From Erodium maritimum (taxonomy: Eukaryota > Streptophyta > Magnoliopsida > Geraniales > Geraniaceae): a stretch of 64,000 nt of DNA. This document shows positions 55,697 to 64,000 of the stretch, one piece after another. Each line of letters starts with the position of its first letter. Position 1 is the first letter of the stretch. The notes below the pieces were generated by a model. It saw only the letters and a list, made by a program, of their open reading frames with translations, was not told where the DNA came from and made no database searches. The position numbers were made by a program, and so were the translations under genes. The DNA is taken from the NCBI GenBank assembly GCA_963921825.1, contig OY997589.1, positions 45,890,638 to 45,954,637 on the forward strand, written 5' to 3'.

Positions 55697-55711
55697 TTAA
55701 GGGGGGTAGAT
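55697..55711 (+). other. Polypurine tract of G2
   Basis: TTAAGGGGGGTAGAT directly before the 3' LTR start TGTAAGAACC. Confidence 0.9.
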
Positions 55712-58570
55712 TGTAAGAACCACTCCCGGTCAACGCCAGTCAAATCTGCGAAAAACAGGAAAATTTAAAATTTTTGGACACACTTAAATGAACCTAAATT
55801 TGACCCCGAGGGTCATACCGGACTTAAGTTGACCCCGATATCGACCAAAGTGAGTTCCGGGGGACTCAGGGCAACATTCTGACCAATTTGGAAAATGTTG
55901 ACTTTTTTTTGGAAAAGTCAACCGAGCGACGTTTTGGTCCGTTCGAGGTCCGTTTTGGATCCAAAAAGCTTAGCCATCGTCACAGCGGTCTTAGTTGAGC
56001 CGTTTCCTTGTGGCTCGTGAATTTTCGTAATTTCTTGGAAAAAGTGCCCGTTCGGGGCCCAAGACGGCCGAATTTTGCGAATCTGACTGAAAAGTATCTA
56101 GAAGATATTTTCCAAAAGGTGTGGGACCCATTTGCCACATGTCAATTATGTGGTGGTGTTAGGTTTCTTGAACAAAACAAAAAGAAGAATGAGCGGTAGT
56201 TTGTAAATAAGTAGAAATTGGTTTAGTTTTTTTTAAAACAAATTTAAAGGAAATGAAAGCAAGTCTTGGCCATTTAGAAAAAAAAAGGAGAAAGTAGAGA
56301 GAGAAAGTGGAGAGAAGAAAGAGAAGGAGAAAAGGGAAAAAGAGAAGAGAAAGTGTGACGTTTTGGTGATTTCCCGACATCCAACCGGCGGATCGTCTCA
56401 ACGATTGAAGAATCGAGCTCCCGTCATCATTCCCTACGGTGAGAACCTAATTGATTTTCGTTTTGGTACATTTGAATATTAGGGTTTGAGTTTAAATGGG
56501 TTGATTAAGGTTGGGTTAAGGATTGGGGTTCGTTAGGAACGTTTTGGGGCGAAAAGGAACATTTTTCGTTGTGGCCGTGTGGGGCGCACTTGGTCGGGCA
56601 TCGGGTTTTCGTGTTCGGGTGGTTTAGGACGTTCTCCAAGTCGTTAATCCACACCCGGATCGAAATTTGGAATTAAATTGTGAAAGTTGTAATTGACGGG
56701 TTTAGAAACTTTAAACGCAAATTAAATTACTCGGAAGTCGGAATTTGATTCCGTCAAGTTCTTAGGAACCCTTGAATTATTCTAAGACCGTAGAAACGAA
56801 AACGGGAATTTTTAGAGCCCCGGAAGGACGTTTTCCAAACCCGGGAAGATTCGCCATGTCGGGCGAATCGGGCCTTTCCGGGTCCATTAGTGACAATGTC
56901 GAGTAATTCGGAAGTTTGGGAGTGATCGACATTTTCGGGGTTGCATTTGGGCATTTAATTCTTTAAATTCGGGTTTCGCATGCTTACTTAAAAAGTGTGT
57001 TAATTGTAATGATTGCAGAACGTGTCGCCTAGCGTGGAAATAGGAGGCTAAGCGGGAATTATGGAGCTTTGCCGGAGTAAGAGTATCGGGTTTGACACGC
57101 TTCAAGAGGTAGGGAAAACTAGCCGGATCTCGGCCCTAACTAGGGAAAGTTAACAGTAGAATTGCATGTGACACCGGGGTGTCGTGGGTTAAGTAGGTTT
57201 ATCGAATATTAGGAAGGCAGGCGACACCGGGTAGTGTCGTATGATGCGGGAACGTATCGAACATTAGAAATGCATGTGACACTTAGTAGTGTCGTAGGAG
57301 CAGTGAACTTATCGATATTAGAACTACTGGAGGCATATGACCATGCCCGGAGGTTGATTGTTTAGTTTATGTCTTGGGTGGCCATGAGAGCCCGTACTTT
57401 ACCGTTTGTGTCTTGGGTGGCCATGAGAGCCCGTGCTTCACCGTTGTGTCTTGGGTGGCCATGAGAGCCCGTGTTTTATTGTTGGTGTCTTGGGTGGCCA
57501 TGAGAGCCCGTGTTTTATTGTTGGTGTCTTGGGTGGCCATGAGTGCCCGTGGGGTTGTTGAGCCCGTGAGTATTGTCGGTGTGTCTTGGGTGTCCGTGAG
57601 TGCCCGTGGGGTTGTTGAGTCTGTGTTTTACTATTGGTGTCTTGGGTGGCCATGAGTGCCTGTGGAGTGTTGAACCTGGGTTGTTGCTGTTTGTTGAACT
57701 TTTCTTGTGATTGTGATTGTGGTTACCTGAGGTTGGAGACCCGACTTTGTGTCGGGGAAGTTGCGTGAGGTGTGGCTAGCCACCCGACTGAGATCGGGGG
57801 TAGGGGAGAGGTTGTGGGCTAGCCTCCCGACTGGGATCGGGAGAAGGTGCGCGTGGGTGTGGCTAGCCTCCCGACTGAGATCGGGGGTAGGGGAGAGGTT
57901 GTGGGCTAGCCTTCCGACTGAGATCGGGAGAAGTTGCGCGACAGGTCGACCGCCTGACCTGACAGGGATCGGTAAAGGGCGAGAGAGAGATGGGTTACTA
58001 AGCAGCTGGCATGCGATCCTTTGTGATCTTGTTTTGTGTGCGATCCTTTGTGATCTTGGGTGTTGCGTGGTTGTCTGTCGTGTCTTTGGAGGAGGTCGTC
58101 AATCGTTGTGTCGGGTCTACATTACGTGTCCGAGTGTTTAGTCGGTTGAGTAAAGTAACTGTGTGTGTGTGTCAGTCGGGTTACTTGAGTTTGGGGATAG
58201 TAGTCCCCGGTGTTGAGTTGTTGTTGGTGTTACCGGCATTGTCTGCTAAGTATGCCGTAGACAGTCTGTTATCCGTGGTGGTGAGCGAACGCTCACCCCT
58301 AGCTGCTTTTCCTACAGGTACTGGTCGCAGGTTGGACTAGGTGAGCTTCCGAAGCTTGAAGAGCTAGGAGCCGGAGTCCGGGTTTACTTTGAGTATAGCG
58401 ACGTACACTTGTATTTTGTCCGCTTGTGGGACGTACTTTTGAGTTGTAAATAATTATTTTGGTTAACTACTTGATGGTTTTAAAGTGAATTATTTAAAAG
58501 GATTGAAATTTTTTTACTGTTTTAAACGTTCGTGTTCCGAGTTCGGTTCTAATGAATTTGGGGCGTGAGA
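55712..58570 (+). repeat. 3' LTR of G2
   Basis: 2859 bp, starting TGTAAGAACC and ending GGGCGTGAGA (terminal CA changed to GA). About 1.3 kb in the middle (56140-57440) is almost identical to the 5' LTR, while the first 420 bp and the last 1 kb differ by several percent. Confidence 0.95.
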
Positions 58571-60543
58571 AATATGAATTCAAATGCATTCCTAAAATTT
58601 TTATGCCAATCCGAGTTTGTTAGGCTTGTGAAAAATAGTTTTTTCGGTTTTGCACTATATTCGGTATAGTATGTTAACAAGAGTATACATTTGTACGCAT
58701 ACCCACAAGTTTTGGGCCAATCCGAGTTCGATAGGTCAGTGAAAAATATATTTTTCGGTGCTGCTCTATATTCGGTATAGTATGTCAGAATTGACAAAAA
58801 AAATGACAACTTTATTTTGACCTTAAAACTTGTACAAATAACAAGAATATGAATATCTACGCATACCCCCAATTACTTGGCCAATTCGAGTTCGTTAGGT
58901 CTGTGGAAAATAGTTTTTTCGGTTCTGCACTATATTCGGTATAGTAAGTCATAATTGACAAAAAGCTCAAACTTTTATTTTAGCCTTAAAACTTGTATAG
59001 AGAACAAGAATATTAATATCCACGCATACCCACAATTTCTATGCCAATCCGAGTTCGTTAGGTCGGTGAAAAATAGATTTTTCGGTTCTGTATTATATTC
59101 TGTATAGTATGTCAGAATTGACAAAAAAGTTGACGACTTTATTTTGACCTTAAAAATTGTACAGAAAACAAAAATGTGAATATTTACGCATACCGACAAT
59201 TTCTAGGCCAATCTGAGTTCGTTAGGTATGTGATAAATAATTTTCGGCTCTGCACTATATTCAGTATAGAATGTAAGAACTGACAAAAAAGTTTTTTCGG
59301 TTTTGCACTATATTCGGCATAGTATGTTAGAATTTACAAAAAAGTTGACAACTTTATTTTGACGTTTAAACTTTTATAAATAACAAGAATGTAAAATTAT
59401 ACGCATACCCATAGTTTTTAGGCCAATCCGAGTTCGATAGGTCGGTGAAAAATATATTTTTCGGTTCTGTACTATATTCGGTATAGTATGTCACACATGA
59501 CAAAAAAAGTTGACAACTTTATTTTGACGTTAAAACTTGTACAAAGAACAAGAATATGAATATCAACGCATACCTAGAATTTTTAGGCCAATCCGAGTTC
59601 GTTATGTCGGTGAAAAATAGATTTTTCTAGTCTGCACTATATTCGGAAATCGAAATAGTATGTTAGAATTGACAAAAAAGTTGACAAATTTATTTTGAAC
59701 CTAAAATTTAACAAACAACAAGATTATGAATATCAACGCATACCCACAATTTCTAAGCCAATCCGAGTTCGTTAGGTCGGTGAAAAATAGATTTTTCGGT
59801 TATGCACTATACTCGGTATAGTATGTTAGAATTGACAAAAAAGTTGACAAAATCATTTTGAACTAAAAACTTGTAAAAAGAACAAGAATATGAATATCAA
59901 CACATACCCACAATTTTTAGGCCAATCAGAATTCGTTAGGTTGGTGAAAAATAGATTATTCGGTTCTGTACTATATTCGGTATAATATGTCAGGATTGAC
60001 AAAAAAGTTGACAATTTTATTTCGAACTTAATTTTTTTAAAAGGACAAGAATATGAATATCCACGAATACCTACAATTTTTTGGCCAATCCGAGCTCATT
60101 AGGTCGGTGAAAAATAGATTTTTCAGTTCAACACTATATTCGGTATAGTATGCAAGAATTGACAAATTTTTGAGAACTTTATTTTGACCTTAAAACTTGT
60201 ACATTCAACAAAAATATGAATATCTACGCATACCCCCAGTTTCTTGGCCAATCCGAGTTCGTTATGTCTGTGGAAAATAGATTTTTCAGTTATGCACTAT
60301 ATTCGATATAGTAAGTCATAATTGAAAAAAGTTGACGACTTTATTTAGCCCCTGAACGTTGTGCAAAAAAAAATATCAATTTCTAGGCCAATCCGAGTTC
60401 ATTAGATATGTGAAAAATAATTTTCGATTATGCACTATATTCAGTATAGAATGTCAGAATTGACAAAAAAGATGACAACTTTATTTTGAACCTAAAATCT
60501 TGACAGACAACAAGATTATGAATATCAACGCATACCCCATATT
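58571..60543. repeat. Satellite array, block 4
   Basis: About 12 monomers of the same family, continuing in phase from block 3 across the AATAT duplication. One part is shortened near 58650-58690. It ends at ATATT before the next LTR. Confidence 0.93.
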
Positions 60544-61511
60544 TGTAAGAACCGCTCCCGGTCAACGCCGGTCAAATCGGCGGAAAAACGGAAAATTTTA
60601 AAATTTTTGGGCATCCACCTAAATGAACCTAAAATTGACCCCGAGGTCATATTCGACTTAAGTTGACCCCGATATCGACCAAAGTGAGTTCTGGGTGACT
60701 CAGGACAACTTTTTGACCAATTTGGGAAAAGTTGACTTTTTACCAAAAAAGTCAACCGAGTGACGTTTTGGTCCGTTCGAGGCCCGATTTGGATCCAAAA
60801 AGCTTAGCCGTCGTTACAGCGTTCTTAGTTGGGCCGTTTCCTTGTAGCACGTGAAATTTCGTAATTTCTTGGAAAATGGTCCCGCACGGCCCGAGACGGC
60901 CGAATTTCGCGAATCTGACTGAAAAATATCTACAAAGATATTTTTCTAAAAGGTGGGACCCACATGACACATGTCAAAAAAATGGTGGTTAGTTGTTTTT
61001 AAACCAAAATAAAAGGTGGACCCACATGACACATGTCAAACAAGTGGTGGTTAGTTATTTTTAAACCAAAACAAACGGAAAGCAAGAGGGGGTGTCGGCC
61101 ATTTGAAAAAAAAGAGAGAAGGAGAGAGAAAGAAGAGAGAAGAAGGAGAAGAAAAGAAAAAAAGAAAGGAAAGTTAGGGTTTTGGTGATTTCCCGATGAT
61201 CCGACCGACGAATCGTCTCAACGGTTGCATATTCGAGCTCCCCTCGTCATTCCCTACAGTGAGAACCCGACTTTTTCTCGTTTTGATACGTTTGAAATTT
61301 AGGGTTTGAGTTTAAACGGTTCAAATATTGTTGGGTTAAGGATTGGAGTTCGTCAGGAACATTTTGGGGTGAAAAGGAACGTTTTCCATTGAGGCCGTGT
61401 GGTGCCCACTTGGCCGGGCCTCAGGTTTTTCGTGTTCAGGTGGTCTTGGACAATCCTCGAGTCGATAATTCACACCCGGAATGAATTATGGAACTAATTT
61501 GTGAAAATTGG

Positions 61512-63319
61512 AAATGTCAAGTTTATTTTGATAAGCGAAAAATTTATTAGGCAAACGTTCTACAAGAAAAGTAAAACGAAGCAAGAAAAACGATCCTGAA
61601 AGGACCTTTTCCCCAAACCAAAACAAGCATAAAGGCAACTAAAAAACAAAAACCAAAATAGGAGCAAACTAAACAGAGCACCGCCCTCCATGCCTACTTC
61701 CTATCCGAATTCAAGCAAAGAAATCGGTTAGAAACCGAAACAGGAGTTAAATTTCCTGCAGACACTTCCGGCATAACCTCAATCTCGCAATCCTCGACGT
61801 CCTCCTCAACCTCAACCTGCTGTGGGGAATCGAAACCTGTGGATTTGGAAACGGCCTTGTTCATAATTCGCTTGCTAAATCTCCACAAACCTTCTTTACT
61901 TTGCTTAGCAATATCAATAGTGAAGCTTCTCGCAGGATCCCCTTTATCAGCCGATGTTTTGGCTGTTGTCTGGTAAAAAACAATTGGAGGAGCTGTCTTT
62001 TTTTGTTGTCCTTTTTTTGGACGACAACGTTTCTTTGGAACCTCTACGGGAATATTATTTTTACTCAAAAGAATGTCCTTCCACAGACTATCTTGATGCC
62101 CGATTTCCGTAATTGGCTCTCGACCCCGAGACTGAATGACCTGCGGGACTGCACCCGAGCCCACATCAGCTGACAAATCATTACCGATGCGTTTAAAAAT
62201 GTCAAACAAGCTCGGGTCGCTGGTCGACTTCTGAACTCCTGGGCTTGGGCCGCCACTTTCCACGTTAGCTGCCCCAACATCAGCACCTACTGGATCAGAA
62301 CCTGGGCCAGAACTGCTAAGCCCGTTAAACACACCAGATCTAGAACACATAACAGGCTCCGGACCTGCATCAAACAAGGCCGGCCCATTTCCCAGCTGGA
62401 TCAACTTGACCGGTTCAACAGAATCTCCTCTGCATCGCTCATCTTCATCGCGCCCCTGGTTCTCCGGAAGAGATTGCGTTTGATTTGGCAACAAAAGATC
62501 ACCAGACGCTGGAATCAAGGGATTTGAATTCTGAACCAAATCCGAAACGCAATCAGCACCTGGAATCACGGGACTTTGAATCGCCACAACCGGGACACCA
62601 TCCACGCGATTCTGCTTGGCCTGTTCGCTGTTCTCAAAGGTCCGACCACCCTCCATCTCCGGCGAGCTTGATCGATCCATGGTGACGAATAGCTTATAAC
62701 CATTTAGTTTAAAGCCATTCAAAGTTTGGATTGTCTGCACAGCCGAAGACGAGATTGCGAACTCTGCAAAAACAAACCAGCGTCCTTTCTTATTCGGCTT
62801 GGGAACAACAGTTGCTTCGATCACCTCCCCAAACGGAGATAATGCATTACAAGCCCACTACAACGAAGTACCCATCGGCAGGTTATACAGAATGATTCTG
62901 CGTCCCTTGGAGATGACTTTCACTGCTTGATTGGAATCCGTCCCTATTTGTGGAACCCGAAACAGGGGCTGCGCAATTGTGTGTGAAGAAGCTACCGACG
63001 CTGGCTTTACCAGCACTGGTTTGGCCGGGCATTTTGCTGCCTTAGCCTTCTTACCAGTGGCCTTCGCAGCACCCTTAGCAGCACCGGTATCCTCAGCCAC
63101 GAACGGATCTGATTTTGCATTAGGAAGCCCAACGATCGGAACATAAGCAATATTCACGTATTCCTTGTACAGAGCAAGCATGACTGCGCCGAAGGAATAG
63201 AAAGACTCAATATCACAACTACTTGGTCGGCGTAACAGGGAACTCTGCCGGCGAACACGAGTTGGAGCCATTATTCCTCAACTTGGTTGCACCTTTTATC
63301 ACACAGCAAATGTCAAGTT
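61512..63319 (-). mobile_element. ORF1-only retroposon, copy 3, near full length, in the LTR
   Basis: The body is 61524-63307 (1784 bp), flanked by the exact 12-bp duplication AAATGTCAAGTT (61512-61523 and 63308-63319). The minus strand has a 36-bp leader, ORF1, a 170-bp 3' UTR and the terminal CCTAATAAATTTTTCGCTTAT with an A-rich tail. No ORF2 is present. Removal restores continuous LTR sequence. This is the least decayed copy of the three. Confidence 0.95.
61694..63271 (-). pseudogene. RRM-type ORF1 protein gene, copy 3, one in-frame stop
   Basis: The frame runs from ATG 63271 (MAPTRVRRQSSLLRRPSS) to the stop at 61694, about 525 codons. It is interrupted by a TAG just after MGTSL (near 62855), where copy 1 has Glu (LEW), so a single base change explains it. 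Domains: basic Ala/Lys-rich region (residues 60-90); RRM (about 120-200) with IILYNLP and KGRWFVFAEF; a long Pro/Ser-rich linker; SLFDIFKRIGNDL; WKDILLSKNNIPVEVPKK; the basic motif RCRPKKGQQKK; IVFYQTTAKT; and FTIDIAKQSK. Apart from the stop the frame is open over its whole length, which suggests selection until recently. Confidence 0.88.
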
Positions 63320-64000
63320 CAGAAACTTTAAACGCGAATTAAATCGCTCGGACGTCGGAAATTGATTCCGTCAATTGTGTTGGAACCCTTGAATTATTTT
63401 AGGATCGTAGAAACGAAAACGGGAATTTTCGGAGCCCCGGAAGGGCGTTTTCCGATCCCGGGCAGATTCGACGAGCCGGGCGAATCGGGCTTTTCTGTGC
63501 CCTTAGTTGAAAATGTCGTGTAATTGGGAAGTTTGGGAGTGATCGGCATTGTCGGGGTCGCGTTTGGGCGTCAATTTCATTAATTTCGGTTTTGCCTGCA
63601 TATTTAAAAAGTGTTCTAACTTGTGACCATGTTAGATCGTGCCGACGACCGCGGAAAGAGGAGGCTAGGCGAGTGATCGTGAGCGCGCCAGAGCTTGAGG
63701 GTGGATGTTGGGAAGCGTTACGAGGTAGGGAAAAGTAGCCGGATAACGGCCTTGACTAGGGAAAGTTATTAGTAGAAATGCATGTGACACTTGTTGTGTT
63801 TATGATTGTGGCTATGTGTGCCTTTAGGGTGGTGAGCCCGTATGTTACTGTTTGTGTGTCGTGGGTGGCCATGTGTGCCTGTGGGGTGTTAAACCTGTAT
63901 TGTTGCTGGCTGTCTTTCTGAGGGGTAGTTAGTCGTTATATTATTGTCGCTATTTGTTGAACCTTGGGTGATGACTGTGATTGCATGGAGGTTGGGGCCC

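Larger units (their letters stand above)
48353..58575 (+). mobile_element. Ty3/Gypsy element G2, both LTRs, inserted in the satellite
   Basis: The element is 48358-58570 (10.2 kb), flanked by AATAT (48353-48357 and 58571-58575). LTRs are 2856 and 2859 bp. The primer site, a leader without gag, protease, reverse transcriptase, RNase H and a core-less integrase follow in order, then the purine tract. The order protease-RT-RNase H-integrase is Ty3/Gypsy. A chromo-like integrase tail and the RT sequence suggest a chromovirus such as Tekay/Del; this placement is from memory. It is non-autonomous. Confidence 0.95.
60544..64000 (+). mobile_element. Gypsy LTR (subfamily B), split by a retroposon and cut by window end
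   Basis: It starts TGTAAGAACCGCTCCCGG and is interrupted at 61524-63307. LTR sequence resumes and reaches the window end in the GTCTTGGGTGGCC-type tandem region (63830-63880). It matches the reverse complement of the solo LTR 34670-37425. About 1.1 kb of LTR should lie beyond the window. Whether it is a solo LTR or a whole element cannot be seen. The left flank ATATT would be its target duplication. Confidence 0.9.

Overview
This window is a repeat-dense piece of plant nuclear DNA, probably from a eudicot. The evidence is nested LTR retrotransposons, LINEs with RNase H tails, DNA transposons with target duplications, an endogenous caulimovirid fragment and a tandem satellite of about 164 bp. 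I cannot name the species. Only one intact host gene is clear: a three-exon DUF952 gene on the minus strand (20082-20936). Nearly everything else is transposable-element sequence in various states of decay.

Layout. 1-9163 is a minus-strand Ty3/Gypsy element of about 3.3-kb LTRs; its outer LTR is cut by the window start. 9164-13030 is AT-rich DNA with (TA)n tracts and two inverted-repeat elements beside them. 13031-17655 is a decayed endogenous pararetrovirus on the minus strand, split by a Mutator-like element with a 9-bp duplication. 17656-19470 is a stack of foldback elements and MITEs, one nested in another. 20082-20936 is the DUF952 gene. A PIF/Harbinger element carrying only ORF1 (21004-23199) sits 67 bp upstream of its start codon.

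23292-34298 is one LINE bounded by a 15-bp duplication. It was later broken by a foldback element (itself broken by an RRM-coding retroposon) and by a solo LTR. 34670-37425 is another solo LTR in unassigned sequence. From 38459 to 60543 runs a satellite array of about 8.6 kb net. It is interrupted by an ORF1-only retroposon (39330-40241), a LINE fragment with ORF1 and endonuclease but no reverse transcriptase (45255-47613), and a 10.2-kb Gypsy element with both LTRs and an AATAT duplication (48358-58570). The window ends in another Gypsy LTR (60544-64000), itself split by a third ORF1-only retroposon (61524-63307).

How the parts relate. The nesting can be ordered because many insertions keep exact target-site duplications. 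Two themes stand out. First, three insertions encode an RRM/basic-motif ORF1 protein followed directly by a common 3' end, with no ORF2; this looks like an ORF1-only LINE derivative, analogous in layout to mammalian HAL1. Second, the two Gypsy elements share the same deletion of the integrase catalytic core and lack a gag frame, so the family was probably moved in trans. Functions are inferred from motifs read by eye; no database search was run.
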